From the NCBI GenBank assembly GCA_012839345.1, contig DUNN01000030.1, positions 1-59,015 of the forward strand: 59,015 nt of DNA, read 5' to 3'. Both the position numbers and the translations under genes were made by a program. Source of the DNA: Clostridiales bacterium (GTDB taxonomy: Bacteria; Bacillota; Clostridia; Oscillospirales; Acutalibacteraceae). Every line of letters begins with the position of its first letter. Within the stretch, counting starts at the first letter, position 1. The notes beneath the pieces were generated by a model. It did no database searches. It was not told where the DNA came from and was given only the letters and a program-made list of their open reading frames with translations. This document shows positions 1 to 9,047 of this stretch, piece after piece.

Positions 1-41
1 CGCAGGCTGTATTCCATATCGCTGAAGCTCTGCTGACTCAT
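1..41 (-). CDS. IS5-family transposase, N-terminal fragment
   Basis: The first 13 codons of an ORF running off the left edge read MSQQSFSDMEYSL. This resembles the N-terminus of IS5-group DDE transposases, where a short stretch of the type (T/S)F(A/S)D.E(F/Y)S precedes the helical DNA-binding part. A weak ribosome site, AGGCGG, lies about 7 bases upstream of the ATG. The orientation is the same as clpP, so the IS promoter, if active, fires towards the missing clpX side. With only 13 residues the family call rests on this motif plus the neighbouring IS end and target-site bases. Confidence 0.6.
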   Translation of the reverse strand, partial: MSQQSFSDMEYSL

Positions 42-114
42 TCCGACACCGCCTAAGCTTTTTCTTCTATTTTATCATATCTCTGTCTCGTCGTGCGATT
101 AAATCAGCGGTTCC
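1..114 (-). mobile_element. IS5-family insertion sequence, one end only
   Basis: Read on the minus strand, clpP runs normally up to the bases CTAA (118 to 115). It then turns into GGAACCGCTGATTTAATCGC, which looks like an IS5-type terminal end, followed by a short leader and a transposase start at 41. CTAA fits the YTAR target preferred and duplicated by IS5-group elements, so 115-118 is probably one copy of the target duplication. The rest of the element and its other end lie outside the window. The IS end is inferred from the break in clpP homology and the transposase start; the second inverted repeat cannot be seen. Confidence 0.75.
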
Positions 115-554
115 TTAGTAGCAATAATGTGATCCGCGTGGATACGCACATCGGTCGCCTGACCCTGCGCGCCGCCGCTCGGCTGATGAATCATAATATC
201 GCTGTTCGGCAGCGCAAAACGCTTGCCCTTTGCACCAGCCGCGAGCAAAAATGCCCCCATGCTGGCCGCCATACCCATGCAGATGGTGGAAACATCGCAT
301 TTAATGTACTGCATGGTATCATAAATCGCCATTCCAGCGGTTACGGAACCGCCAGGGCTATTGATATATAAACTGATATCTTTAGCGGGATCCTGCCCTT
401 CGAGATATAACAGCTGCGCAACAACCAAGCTGGCTGATGTATCGTTGACCTCTTCCGTAAGCATTACAATACGGTCATTGAGCAGACGGGAAAAAATGTC
501 ATAAGAACGCTCGCCGCGGTTTGTCTGTTCAATTACATATGGGACCAAAGCCAT
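99..554 (-). pseudogene. clpP: ATP-dependent Clp protease proteolytic subunit, 3' end cut off by IS
   Basis: ClpP is the tetradecameric serine protease core that works with ClpX or ClpC ATPases. The reading frame has the normal N-terminus ([11 protein letters not shown]), the oxyanion-loop region and the catalytic Ser98 (GMAASMGA) and His123 (MIHQPSGG). Homology stops at residue 146 (HADHIIAT); four or five IS-encoded residues and a stop follow. A normal ClpP has about 194 residues, so the handle end and the catalytic Asp near 172 are missing and the product should be inactive. The start follows GGAGG with good spacing. It sits just downstream of tig, the usual tig-clpP-clpX order; clpX would be beyond the IS. 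Either the gene is truly broken, or the assembly joined a minority IS-bearing allele. Confidence 0.9.
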
Positions 555-610
555 TCTTTCGTACCTCCAATTAGCTGCAATAAATTCATCTTTGGCAGGA
601 TTCGCGGAAA

Positions 611-1909
611 TTATTCGGCCTTTTTCTCTTCCGTAACAACTGCGGTGTCGCGAATCAGCTGAATAGCCTTTTCAACCGCGATATCCTTGACCAATTCTTC
701 CTTCGGAATAAAGGACTTCACCTTGTCGGCATCCATTTCATAAGCTTTGGCCAGCTTCTCATATTCGGCGTTGATTTCGTCCTCGTTCGGCTCAATTTTC
801 TCAAGTTCAACGATTTTTTCAAGTGCAAGGCGCACTTTTACCTGACGCTCCGCCTGCGGCTGGAACTGCTTACGAATGGAATCCTTGTCCATTCCGGTAT
901 ATTTCATATAAGTGTTGATGTCAAGACCCTGTGCCTGGAGACGATAGGCAAATTCACGGATATCTTCGTCGATCCGATTTTCGAACATCGCCTGCGGAAT
1001 TTCCGCCTTCAGCTTTTCGACCAACTGGTCAATCAACTGATTCTCAACGTCGTCCTGCGCTTTGGCTTCTTTCGCCTTCTGCAGCTTTTCCTTCAAGTCT
1101 TTTTTGTAGCTCTCAAGTGTATCGAATTCGCTGACATCCTTCACAAACTCGTCGTCAACTTCTGGAAGTTCTTTCATTTTGATTTCATGGAGCTTAATTT
1201 TAAAGACGGAGTCTTTGCCGGCAAGTTCTTTTGCCTGGTAATCGTCCGGGAATTTCACATTAATGTCAAACTCTTCACCTGTATGATGTCCGATAATTTG
1301 CTCTTCAAAGCCGGGAATAAACTGACCAGAACCAAGAGTGAGACTCTGATTTTCCGCCTTGCCGCCTTCAAAAGCAACGCCGTCAACAAAACCTTCAAAA
1401 TCGATTACAGCAATATCGCCGTTCTGGGCTGCACGGTCTTCCACCGTTACCATTCTGGAGTTGCGTTCCTGAACCTTCTTAATTTCCGCGTCGACTTCTT
1501 CTTCGGTCACTTCAACAGAGGGTTTTGTTGCCTTCATGCCCTTATAGTCTTCCACTTCCACTTCCGGTTTGGTGGTGATGGTTGCTTTAAATACCAAGCC
1601 GTCTTTTCCGGCGGAAACAAGGTCAAAGTCAATTTTGTCTTGAACCAGTTCCAGATTTGCTTCTTTGACCGCACTGTCCAAAGCATCAGGATAAACCGCA
1701 TTGATGGCATCCTCATAAAATACCTGTTCACCGTAGTATTTTTCAATAAATGCGCGGGGTGCTTTGCCCTTGCGGAAGCCCGGGATCGTGATTTTTTTGC
1801 TCTGTTTATGATAAACCTGATCTACTGCCTTTGCAAAGGTCTCAGCATCAACCTCCACTTCTAGCTGGTAGCGGTTTGTCTCAACCTTATTAGACGATTT
1901 TAAACTCAT
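611..1909 (-). CDS. tig: Trigger factor, ribosome-associated chaperone and prolyl isomerase
   Basis: This 432-residue protein matches full-length trigger factor (about 430). The N-terminal ribosome-binding domain carries the GFRKGKAPR signature near residues 44-52 that docks on protein L23 at the exit tunnel. A central FKBP-type prolyl isomerase domain follows (about 150-240, with [15 protein letters not shown] and [11 protein letters not shown]), then the long helical C-terminal chaperone arms, ending in a Lys/Glu-rich tail. It shields nascent chains in the cytosol. clpP lies 56 bases downstream, so the two are probably cotranscribed. The ATG is preceded by AGGAGGAAT. Family assignment is secure. 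Confidence 0.97.
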   Translation of the reverse strand: MSLKSSNKVETNRYQLEVEVDAETFAKAVDQVYHKQSKKITIPGFRKGKAPRAFIEKYYGEQVFYEDAINAVYPDALDSAVKEANLELVQDKIDFDLVSAGKDGLVFKATITTKPEVEVEDYKGMKATKPSVEVTEEEVDAEIKKVQERNSRMVTVEDRAAQNGDIAVIDFEGFVDGVAFEGGKAENQSLTLGSGQFIPGFEEQIIGHHTGEEFDINVKFPDDYQAKELAGKDSVFKIKLHEIKMKELPEVDDEFVKDVSEFDTLESYKKDLKEKLQKAKEAKAQDDVENQLIDQLVEKLKAEIPQAMFENRIDEDIREFAYRLQAQGLDINTYMKYTGMDKDSIRKQFQPQAERQVKVRLALEKIVELEKIEPNEDEINAEYEKLAKAYEMDADKVKSFIPKEELVKDIAVEKAIQLIRDTAVVTEEKKAE

Positions 1910-1947
1910 TTTTATTCCTCCTGCAAAATTGCAAATTATCTCAACGT

Positions 1948-1956
1948 ATTATAACA
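1948..1956 (-). promoter_or_regulatory. Extended -10 promoter for tig-clpP
   Basis: On the minus strand the sequence TGTTATAAT lies about 40 bases upstream of the tig start. It is a perfect TATAAT with the TGn extension, in a very AT-rich stretch. No good -35 hexamer is present, as expected for an extended -10 promoter. Prediction from sequence only. Confidence 0.55.
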
Positions 1957-2003
1957 CATGTGAAATAATTATTCTATATTTAGTCTGAAAATTAATAATT
2001 TGT

Positions 2004-2693
2004 TTACCGGACCAATACCGGGGTAAATCCGACATGATCGCAGGAAATCAAATGCATTTTAATTCCTTCGTATTCCCCAACCACAGCACGCTTTGCCGCC
2101 TGGCTGCCGTGGATATGGCCGAAATAGCACTTTTGAATTCCCCGCTGTTTCAAAACCTGCAATATTTCATCGCATTGAAACACATCGTAAACCGGCGGAT
2201 AATGCAGAAAAACTATCGGTTCCTTTCCCAACCGCACCGCTTCGTCAATGGAAGCATTCAAGCGGCCCACTTCCCGGTTCACTATTTTTTTGTCCTCTTC
2301 CGTTTCGCCGTTATACAGCCAGCCGCGGCTTCCGCAGACTGCCACGTTCCCGACACTCACCGCATTATTATGCACAATTTGAATGGAATGGAAACCATTT
2401 GCCGTTAAAAAAGTTTCAATTTTTTTCCGCGTGGACCACCAATAATCATGGTTACCCTTGATAATCAGTTTTTTCCCCGGCAGCGCATGAATGTAGGCAA
2501 AATCTTTTTGTGCCTCTTCCAGCTTCATCGCCCAGGAAACATCCCCGGCAATCACCACCGTGTCTTCCTCACCCACAATAGAACGCCAGTTGTGTGCCAA
2601 TTTTTCTGTGTAATTTTTCCATCCCTCAAACACATCCATCGGCTTGTCGCTGCCAAGGGACAAATGCAGATCGGCTATTGCAAACAGTGCCAT
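2004..2693 (-). CDS. Calcineurin-like metallophosphoesterase
   Basis: A 229-residue soluble protein with the ordered metal-binding motifs of the calcineurin-like phosphoesterase fold: DLH at residues 8-10, GDVSWA near 51, GNHDYWW near 80 and a late GHIHG. These bind a dinuclear metal centre. The subgroup (clostridial UPF-type phosphoesterases of about 230 residues) has no settled substrate; nucleotide or phosphodiester cleavage is possible. It starts 10 bases after thrC ends and lies on the same strand, so it is likely in one transcript with it, though no functional link is evident. Confidence 0.88.
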   Translation of the reverse strand: MALFAIADLHLSLGSDKPMDVFEGWKNYTEKLAHNWRSIVGEEDTVVIAGDVSWAMKLEEAQKDFAYIHALPGKKLIIKGNHDYWWSTRKKIETFLTANGFHSIQIVHNNAVSVGNVAVCGSRGWLYNGETEEDKKIVNREVGRLNASIDEAVRLGKEPIVFLHYPPVYDVFQCDEILQVLKQRGIQKCYFGHIHGSQAAKRAVVGEYEGIKMHLISCDHVGFTPVLVR

Positions 2694-2703
2694 GTTATAA
2701 TTC

Positions 2704-4218
2704 CTATTCGATTCCCGCTGCTTTCAGCACCATTTCACCCATGGTACCCTTTGTGCAGCTGTTATGAAAACGAACCGGTTTGGAAGCCAGTGCGGCAATC
2801 GGTGCCGGAACCGGAGTGCCGGTCAGCTCAGACAGTTCCTGAACCTTACAGAATTCCGAAGCGTCGCGAAGATAATCCTGAGAAAGGGAGCCCAGCACGC
2901 TGTCCGCAAATTTATACGGGCTGGCGGTGGAAGCGATTACCGTCGGCGTACCCAAATCATTGGTATCGTTGATATACTGATGATATACGTTCACCGCAAC
3001 CGCAGTATGCGTGTCGCAGAGATAATTTTCCTCGTGATAAATGTCCTTAATCGTTGCGCGGGTCGCGTCATCGTCGCAGCAGCCAGCATAGAACAGGCTT
3101 TGAATCTGTTCCAGAACATCCGCGCCAACCTGATACTTGCCGGTTTCAGAAAGGTCTTTCATCCATCCTGCTACCCGCGCGGAATCATTTCCCGTTAAAT
3201 CAAAAACCAGACGTTCCAGATTGCTGCTCACTAGAATGTCCATGGAGGGAGAGATCGTGGTAAAGAACTGCCTACCGCGATTATAAACGCCGGTGCGAAT
3301 GAATTCCGTAAGTACATTGTTGGAATTGGACGCACAAATCAACCGGTGCACGGGGAGTCCCATCTTCTTTGCGTAATAGGCGGCAAGAATATTCCCAAAG
3401 TTCCCGGTCGGCACAACAATATTGATTTCCTGCCCCTCCCGCTTGAGTTCACCTTTGGCAATCAGGTCACAGTAAGCGGAAAAATAGTATACGATCTGCG
3501 GCAGCAGTCTGCCCCAGTTGATGGAATTCGCACTGGAAAACATCATGCCGTTATGCGCCAGCAGCTCGTTCAAGTTTGCATCGGTAAAGATTTTTTTCAC
3601 GCCGGTTTGCGCATCGTCAAAATTACCCTCGATTGCGCAGACAAAAACATTATTCCCTTCCTGCGTGATCATCTGGCGTTTCTGCATTGGGCTGACACCA
3701 TTCTGGGGATAAAACACAAGAATACGTGTGCCGTCCACATTTTTAAAGCCTTCCAGAGCTGCCTTTCCAGTATCCCCGGAAGTTGCCACCAAAATTACAG
3801 CAGTTTTGTTCGAATGGATTTTTTGAAGCGACTTCGTCAACAGATGGGGTAAAAGCTGAAGCGCCATATCCTTAAACGCGCACGTAGGGCCGTGCCAAAG
3901 CTCCAGCATATACATTTCGACCCAGCCTTTTTGCAAATGCACCAAGGGCGCCGGCGTATCATAGTCAAACTTGCCGTCGGCATATGCTTTATGAACAGCC
4001 TCCTCTATTTCATCACAGTCAAAATCAGTCAAATATTCAGAAAGAATCCGAACGGCACGTTCCGTATAGGAAAGGTGGCTGAGCTCACACAAATCGGAAT
4101 AAGAAAACTGCGGAAAGCTTTCCGGTACGAAAAGGCCACCGTCATCGGCAATTCCCTGTGCGATGGCCTGTGCAGAGGTAACGCTTACGTTGCTGCTTCT
4201 TGTTGATTTATACTTCAA
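2704..4218 (-). CDS. thrC: Threonine synthase
   Basis: PLP-dependent enzyme converting O-phosphohomoserine to threonine, the last step of threonine synthesis. The 504-residue length and the N-terminus (MKYKSTR) match the longer bacterial/fungal class of ThrC, in contrast to the short Bacillus type. The PLP lysine is Lys116 in GPTCAFKDMALQ, and the phosphate-binding loop ATSGDTGKAA is present. The start is TTG at 4218, supported by AAAGGGGG seven bases upstream; no in-frame ATG fits the conserved N-terminus. No hom or thrB lies nearby. Confidence 0.96.
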   Translation of the reverse strand: MKYKSTRSSNVSVTSAQAIAQGIADDGGLFVPESFPQFSYSDLCELSHLSYTERAVRILSEYLTDFDCDEIEEAVHKAYADGKFDYDTPAPLVHLQKGWVEMYMLELWHGPTCAFKDMALQLLPHLLTKSLQKIHSNKTAVILVATSGDTGKAALEGFKNVDGTRILVFYPQNGVSPMQKRQMITQEGNNVFVCAIEGNFDDAQTGVKKIFTDANLNELLAHNGMMFSSANSINWGRLLPQIVYYFSAYCDLIAKGELKREGQEINIVVPTGNFGNILAAYYAKKMGLPVHRLICASNSNNVLTEFIRTGVYNRGRQFFTTISPSMDILVSSNLERLVFDLTGNDSARVAGWMKDLSETGKYQVGADVLEQIQSLFYAGCCDDDATRATIKDIYHEENYLCDTHTAVAVNVYHQYINDTNDLGTPTVIASTASPYKFADSVLGSLSQDYLRDASEFCKVQELSELTGTPVPAPIAALASKPVRFHNSCTKGTMGEMVLKAAGIE

Positions 4219-4265
4219 GGTTTTTCCCCCTTTAAATGGCTGATATCAATAATATATCATGAAAC

Positions 4266-5207
4266 TCAAAAAAGTGAAAGGAAAAAGTGATAAGCATTGT
4301 CAAATAATATCGAATGTACTAGATTTTCGGAATAATTGTGACGAAGCATTTCTTCCGCCAGATTTTCAATGGATTCCACCCCGGTAATTCCGGATGGCAG
4401 CGTGCCGATGCCGTCAAAATCACTGCCGACCGCCAAGCAGCGTTCGCCGCCAAGCGCCAGAAAATGCTCTACATGCTTCAGTACATCCTGCAAATCAGCG
4501 ATACCGGACTCGTTCAAAAATTCCGGTACAAAGTTAATCCCCACAAGACCGCCGCGGTCACGAATGACCTGAAACTGTTCGTCCGTGAGATTTCTTCGGT
4601 GGCCGCAGAGCGTGCGGGAATTGGAATGCGTAGCAAGGAAAGGCTTTGCGGTGAGGGAAGCAACGTCGTAAAACAGAGCATCGCTCGCATGGGAAATATC
4701 GATGGCAATGTTCTGCCGCTCCATTTCAGCAATGACTTCTTTTCCAAAATTGGTCAGGCCTTTCGGTGACTTTGCATCGGCTCCGTCGCCAATTTCACAG
4801 GATGAATTCCACGTAAGGGTCATTGCCTTAACGCCGCATTCTGCTAAAAAAGCGAGCCGCTCTAAGCTGCCGCCCAAGGCTGCGCCGCCTTCCACCGTCA
4901 GAATGGCGCCGATTTTATGTTCCCGCTGCGCATTGGCCAAATCGTCGGCTGTTTTGCAGAACATAACGTGTTTGGAATACCGTTGAATTTCTTTTTGCAG
5001 CTGTCCATACAGCGCGTCATAATGTGCCACAGCTTTTTGTCCACGCAAATCATCCGGGATAAAAACAGCAAAGCATTGGAACCAGGTGCGAAATTCGGAA
5101 CCGCGTTTTAAGGAAATGTGCAAGTCCCCGTCAAACAACGATTGGTGCGATTCGTAGCAGCCACCAATGGTATCGCAATGCAAATCAAAGTAGTCCACTG
5201 AGTTCAT
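4266..5207 (-). CDS. Membrane dipeptidase-family (M19) zinc dipeptidase
   Basis: A 313-residue member of the renal-dipeptidase family (M19, amidohydrolase fold), which hydrolyses dipeptides, often with D-residues. It has the N-terminal metal site HCDT (residues 10-13), the bridging Glu in LTVEGG, DISHASD, ATHSNSR, and the late GSDFDGI motif. There is no signal peptide, so it is predicted cytosolic, as in most clostridial homologues. Its ATG overlaps the stop of the upstream yraN gene by four bases (ATGA), indicating translational coupling. The natural substrate is unknown; roles in peptide scavenging or cell-wall peptide turnover are possible. Confidence 0.93.
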   Translation of the reverse strand: MNSVDYFDLHCDTIGGCYESHQSLFDGDLHISLKRGSEFRTWFQCFAVFIPDDLRGQKAVAHYDALYGQLQKEIQRYSKHVMFCKTADDLANAQREHKIGAILTVEGGAALGGSLERLAFLAECGVKAMTLTWNSSCEIGDGADAKSPKGLTNFGKEVIAEMERQNIAIDISHASDALFYDVASLTAKPFLATHSNSRTLCGHRRNLTDEQFQVIRDRGGLVGINFVPEFLNESGIADLQDVLKHVEHFLALGGERCLAVGSDFDGIGTLPSGITGVESIENLAEEMLRHNYSENLVHSILFDNAYHFFLSLF

Positions 5208-5584
5208 AAATAGCCTCCAAAGGAAAACGCGTTTTCAATATGTTCCACGGATTTCACTTGACAATCGGTTCCGGACGTCACAATCCCAATCACATCAAAA
5301 CGCGGCTGCAAACCGGTAGGATGGGACTGCAGATACAACATTGCGGTTTTACAAAGCTTCTTCTGCTTGCCGGCCGTCACCGATTCCAACGGACTGACCA
5401 AAAACTTTTCGTCCCTTGTTTTCACTTCTGCAAAAACAATGTATTCTTCATTCCGCGCGATAATATCAATCTCTCCGAAGCGGGAATGATAATTTCTTTG
5501 CAGTACTTCATATCCCTGCTTTACCAACAGCTCGGAAGCATACTCCTCCCCGATTTGGCCGGATTCATTTCGCACGGCAATCAT
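5204..5584 (-). CDS. YraN/UPF0102 family endonuclease-like protein
   Basis: A 126-residue protein of the UPF0102 (YraN) family, a compact restriction-endonuclease-like fold. The key residues are visible: GEEYA near the start, FGEIDIIAR (catalytic-type E and D) and VFAEVKTR (the E-x-K of the PD-(D/E)xK core). The biological role is unresolved; a Holliday-junction or DNA-processing role has been suggested for the family. In many Firmicutes it is adjacent to rnhB and rbgA, exactly as here. It overlaps the rnhB 3' end by 20 bases and the dipeptidase start by four, so the group is one operon. Confidence 0.93.
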   Translation of the reverse strand: MIAVRNESGQIGEEYASELLVKQGYEVLQRNYHSRFGEIDIIARNEEYIVFAEVKTRDEKFLVSPLESVTAGKQKKLCKTAMLYLQSHPTGLQPRFDVIGIVTSGTDCQVKSVEHIENAFSFGGYL

Positions 5585-6185
5585 CCCCTGCCAGAATCTT
5601 TTTCAGGAAGGTGGTTCTATGTACTGGGCACGGACCGTATTTTCGAATCAATTCCGTATGCAGAGCGGTCCCATAACCCTTATGCTTCGCAAACTGATAT
5701 TCCGGATAGAGCTTGTCAATCTCCAGCATCAGCCGGTCACGGCTGACTTTGGCCAAAATGGATGCCGCGGCGATGCTTGCAGAAAGGCCGTCGCCCCGGA
5801 TAATCGTTTCCGCCTCCACCCCGAGCTGCGGCATTCGGTTGCCGTCCACCAGGGCAAAGTCCGGCCGGATTTTCAGGCCGTCGCAGGCGCGCTTCATTGC
5901 CAAAAAGGTAGCCTGCAGAATATTGATTTCATCAATTTCCTTTTCCGTCGCAAAGGCAACCGACCAACTTAGGGCCGTTTCCGTAATTTTGTCGTACAGC
6001 AGTTCCCGCTTTTTGGCGCTCAGCTTTTTAGAGTCGTTGAGCCCCTCGATTACAGCGCCCTCAGGCAAAATAACTGCGGCAGCGAACACCGGCCCGGCCA
6101 ATGGCCCGCGCCCGGCTTCATCGATGCCGCAGATGTACTGATATCCTTTCGCTTTTGCAGCGTTTTCATAAGCAAACCAATCCAT
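5565..6185 (-). CDS. rnhB: Ribonuclease HII
   Basis: RNase HII removes single ribonucleotides and RNA primers from RNA-DNA hybrids. The 206 residues hold the family motifs: GIDEAGRGPLAGPVFAAAV near 20-38 (first catalytic Asp and Glu), LNDSKKLS, and DFALVDGNRMP with a further catalytic Asp. A later ASILAKVSRDR segment completes the active site. The length is normal. It begins one base after rbgA ends and overlaps yraN, so translation is probably coupled through rbgA-rnhB-yraN. Confidence 0.97.
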   Translation of the reverse strand: MDWFAYENAAKAKGYQYICGIDEAGRGPLAGPVFAAAVILPEGAVIEGLNDSKKLSAKKRELLYDKITETALSWSVAFATEKEIDEINILQATFLAMKRACDGLKIRPDFALVDGNRMPQLGVEAETIIRGDGLSASIAAASILAKVSRDRLMLEIDKLYPEYQFAKHKGYGTALHTELIRKYGPCPVHRTTFLKKILAGDDCRAK

Positions 6186-6186
6186 G

Positions 6187-7056
6187 CTATTCCCCAGCCC
6201 GTTCCAATGTAATTCTTCCTAGGGTGCCGCTCCGGAATTCATCCAAAATCACAATCGAAGCGCGTTCCGTATCAATCTCTCCCCCAGAAATCAGCATACC
6301 GCGTTTCTTCCCGATCATTTCAAGCAATTCATACCCTTTTCGCTCCGCGATGTCCACCTCTTCCAGCTTATAGCGTTTTTTTACCGCTTCCGGGTAGCTG
6401 TCGCGTAAAACCTCCAGCAAACGGCAGGAAAGGCCTTCCGTGTCCACAACGTCGTCCTTTACCGCACCGGTAAAGGCAAGCCGTTCTCCTACTGCTTTAT
6501 CTTCAAATTTTGGCCATAGAACACCGGGGGTGTCCAAAAGGTCAAATCCTTTTCCGATGGTGAACCACTGGTTAGAGCGTGTCACACCGGGGCGGTCCTC
6601 CACGTTTGCTTTTGCATTTTTGGAAAGCCGGTTAATCAGCGAGGATTTTCCCACGTTCGGAATGCCAACCACCATAACACGGATCGTGCGGCCTACCATT
6701 CCTTTGGCCTCCCAACCGGCAATTCGTTCACTCAGAACATCGCGAACCAAAGGAATAAACCGATTCAGGCCTTTTCCGGTACGGCAGTCGATTGGCAGCG
6801 CACGGATTCCCTGTGATTTATAATACTCCACCCAGCGGCTTGTCTGCGCCGGGTCAGCAATATCGCATTTATTCATCAGAATCACGCGCGGCTTACTTTG
6901 AATAATCTGATGCAACACCGGGTTCCTGCTGCTTACCGGAATCCGCGCATCAATAATTTCAGCCACCACGTCAACCTGTTTTAAATACTTTTCAATCTGT
7001 CTTCGGGTCCTGGTCATATGACCAGGAAACCACTGTATGGATTGCGCTTCACTCAT
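6187..7056 (-). CDS. rbgA: Ribosome biogenesis GTPase RbgA (YlqF)
   Basis: A circularly permuted GTPase needed for late assembly of the 50S subunit. The motif order is the permuted one: G4 first (MNKCD, near residue 81), then the P-loop GIPNVGKSSL (near 131), then G3 DTPG (near 175). The N-terminal QWFPGHMTRTRR is diagnostic of the YlqF group, and an all-helical C-terminal domain follows. The 289 residues fit the family. In Bacillus rbgA lies downstream of rplS and lepB and upstream of rnhB; the order here, rplS-lepB-lepB-rbgA-rnhB, is the same. Confidence 0.97.
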   Translation of the reverse strand: MSEAQSIQWFPGHMTRTRRQIEKYLKQVDVVAEIIDARIPVSSRNPVLHQIIQSKPRVILMNKCDIADPAQTSRWVEYYKSQGIRALPIDCRTGKGLNRFIPLVRDVLSERIAGWEAKGMVGRTIRVMVVGIPNVGKSSLINRLSKNAKANVEDRPGVTRSNQWFTIGKGFDLLDTPGVLWPKFEDKAVGERLAFTGAVKDDVVDTEGLSCRLLEVLRDSYPEAVKKRYKLEEVDIAERKGYELLEMIGKKRGMLISGGEIDTERASIVILDEFRSGTLGRITLERAGE

Positions 7057-7211
7057 TCTATCAATCGTCCTCTGTCATTCTAAAATAATCAAACCGGGAC
7101 TTGTCCTCAAACGGCAAAAGTGTGCCATAAAACTGCCATAGCAAGCATCGCGGCAAAACAGGGAAACAAGTTCCGCACAAGATTTTACCGCTTCAATCGC
7201 TTGGCGGCTAA

Positions 7212-7805
7212 CTAATATAGTACACCGGCTCTGTCAAACGGCAAAAGGATACATTCTGCCCTGCCCAAAATATTATGTTCGTCAATCATGCCAACATCGC
7301 GAAACCGGCTGTCATTGGAAATGGAACGGTTGTCCCCCAATACAAAAACATGCCCTTTCGGAACCGTTAGCGGGAACTGGAAATCGGAATTTTGTTCCGT
7401 TAATCCCTTTTTTCGGTCGGAGGATTCTTCCAAAATCCGGCCGTTCACCGTAATGATGCCGGTTTGGAAATCAATATCCACCGTGTCGTTTTCCAAGGCG
7501 ATTACTCGTTTAATAATTGGTTCATTCAGCATTGCCGTATGTGTGATTACAACAATATCATTCCGGCGGGGACGGTAACCCAAGCTCCGGATCAGCACGC
7601 GATCATTTGATTTCAAGGTGGGCAGCATGGAAGGTCCGCTGACGTTAACAATGCGAAAAAAGAGGGTAAAAAGAATGACAACGCAAATGAGCGAGGCAAA
7701 AACCGACTCCATCCAGTCAAAGCAAATTTTCACCATTTCGTTTCCGCAGTGATTCTGATTCCCATCTTCCATCTTTTTGCTTTTCTTTTTTTTACCAAAC
7801 AACAC
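7212..7805 (-). CDS. lepB: Signal peptidase I (second of a tandem pair)
   Basis: Type I signal peptidase with one N-terminal membrane anchor (about residues 35-52, ASLICVVILFTLFF) after a lysine-rich cytoplasmic head. The nucleophile serine is in VSGPSMLPTL and the general-base lysine in PIIKRVIAL; the late box GDNRSISNDSR is intact. I prefer the GTG at 7805 because AAGGAG lies eight bases upstream. A longer frame begins at TTG 7832. The gene follows another lepB by about 50 bases; the two proteins share the same architecture, so they look like a tandem duplication that has diverged. They may differ in substrate preference or timing. Confidence 0.93.
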   Translation of the reverse strand: MLFGKKKKSKKMEDGNQNHCGNEMVKICFDWMESVFASLICVVILFTLFFRIVNVSGPSMLPTLKSNDRVLIRSLGYRPRRNDIVVITHTAMLNEPIIKRVIALENDTVDIDFQTGIITVNGRILEESSDRKKGLTEQNSDFQFPLTVPKGHVFVLGDNRSISNDSRFRDVGMIDEHNILGRAECILLPFDRAGVLY

Positions 7806-7853
7806 AGAGCCAGCTCCTTCGTTAAGGATCAATCCGCTCCAAAAAGGATACCC

Positions 7854-8441
7854 TCACTGCAGTTTTCCGAACTTTGAAAACGGCATGATAATAAAATTCG
7901 CCTTACCGATTACATAGCGTTGGTCAATCATTCCAACTTCGCTGAACCGGCTGTCCTCCGATATCGACCGGTTATCCCCCAAAACAAAAATGTGCCCGTC
8001 CGGAACCTTCTGCGGAAACGTAACGTCCGCCTGATCCTTGGTGATTCCGTTTTTAATATAAGCGGATTCGTCCAGCTGCTTTCCATCCACAGAAACGATG
8101 CCGGTATTAAAATCAATGTCCACCGTCTGTCCGCCGGTGGCGATTACCCGTTTGACCAGAACAATGTTCAGGTTGGTACCCTTTCCGTCGATAACGACAA
8201 CATCCCCGGTTTTGTAACTGCGGTCAAAACACGAAACAAACATTTTATACCCATTGATTAAATTCGGTTCCATGGAGGAACCGTTTACCGTAATCACACG
8301 GAACAGCACCGTAAAGATAGCAAGGATAATAATCAAGGCGGGAATTAACGCTTCCACCCATTCAAAACAGCTGGATACAGGCTTGCTGATGGCACCCGGT
8401 ACCGTGGTTTCAAGCTCGGAATCTTTATCATTCGGATTCAA
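7854..8441 (-). CDS. lepB: Signal peptidase I (first of a tandem pair)
   Basis: A 195-residue type I signal peptidase: a short acidic cytoplasmic N-terminus, one membrane segment (about 30-50), catalytic Ser56 (NGSSMEPNL) and Lys97 (VLVKRVIATGG), and the GDNRSISEDSRFSEVG box near the end. It cleaves leader peptides from exported proteins at the outer membrane face. The start is TTG at 8441, preceded by AAAGGGGTGG; there is no better in-frame ATG. It lies between rplS and the second lepB, and rplS has its own terminator, so these two genes probably use a separate promoter in 8442-8540. Confidence 0.94.
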   Translation of the reverse strand: MNPNDKDSELETTVPGAISKPVSSCFEWVEALIPALIIILAIFTVLFRVITVNGSSMEPNLINGYKMFVSCFDRSYKTGDVVVIDGKGTNLNIVLVKRVIATGGQTVDIDFNTGIVSVDGKQLDESAYIKNGITKDQADVTFPQKVPDGHIFVLGDNRSISEDSRFSEVGMIDQRYVIGKANFIIMPFSKFGKLQ

Positions 8442-8540
8442 AAGACACCACCCCTTTAAATTTGCTATATTCCACCGGAATATGCATCGCTTATGGCCGA
8501 ACCATGATGAAAATCAGGCCGGCCAATCAATATGCAGTAG

Positions 8541-8569
8541 CAAAAAAGGGACACATACATGTCCCTTTC
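8541..8569 (-). terminator. Rho-independent terminator after rplS
   Basis: A nine-base stem (AAAGGGACA at 8545-8553 with TGTCCCTTT at 8560-8568) and a six-base loop. On the minus strand it is followed by TTTTTTG. It lies seven bases beyond the rplS stop. Confidence 0.85.
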
Positions 8570-8575
8570 CACAGC

Positions 8576-8920
8576 TTATTTAATTTGTTCTTTAACCTTA
8601 GCTGCTTTGCCGACACGGTCACGCAGATAATAAAGCTTTGCTCTGCGAACGCGGCCTTTGCGGATAATTTCGATTCCTTTTACGTTTGGAGAATGAATCG
8701 GGAAAACTCTTTCCACACCAACGCCATAGGAAACACGGCGCACAGTGAAGGTTTCGGAAATGCCGCTGCCTTTGCGGGCAATCACGGTACCCTCAAAAAC
8801 CTGGATTCTTTCTCTTTCGCCTTCGCGAATGTTTACGTTTACGCGGATGGTATCGCCGATTTCAAATTCGGGGATCTCCGCTTTTACGGAATCCTGAGCA
8901 ATCAATTTTAATGCATCCAT
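8576..8920 (-). CDS. rplS: 50S ribosomal protein L19
   Basis: A 114-residue protein at the 30S-50S interface. The sequence is conserved throughout: [33 protein letters not shown], and the basic [20 protein letters not shown] tail. The ATG is preceded by AGGAGGAAAT. It has its own promoter (9048-9076) and terminator, so it is a single-gene transcript here, with trmD and rimM not next to it. Confidence 0.98.
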   Translation of the reverse strand: MDALKLIAQDSVKAEIPEFEIGDTIRVNVNIREGERERIQVFEGTVIARKGSGISETFTVRRVSYGVGVERVFPIHSPNVKGIEIIRKGRVRRAKLYYLRDRVGKAAKVKEQIK

Positions 8921-9047
8921 GAATTAATTTCCTCCTAAATTTCAGACATTCATGCCATTCAGGCAGAGGACTGTCCGCTTCAATGTCTCGGATAAACCGG
9001 GCATTGAACCCCACCGGAACAAGCCGACGGATTCCAAATGCTTCTAT

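Noticed and set aside
8921..9047. A ribosomal-protein L19 leader structure
   Set aside because: The leader length fits, but I could not find a convincing stable fold by eye.
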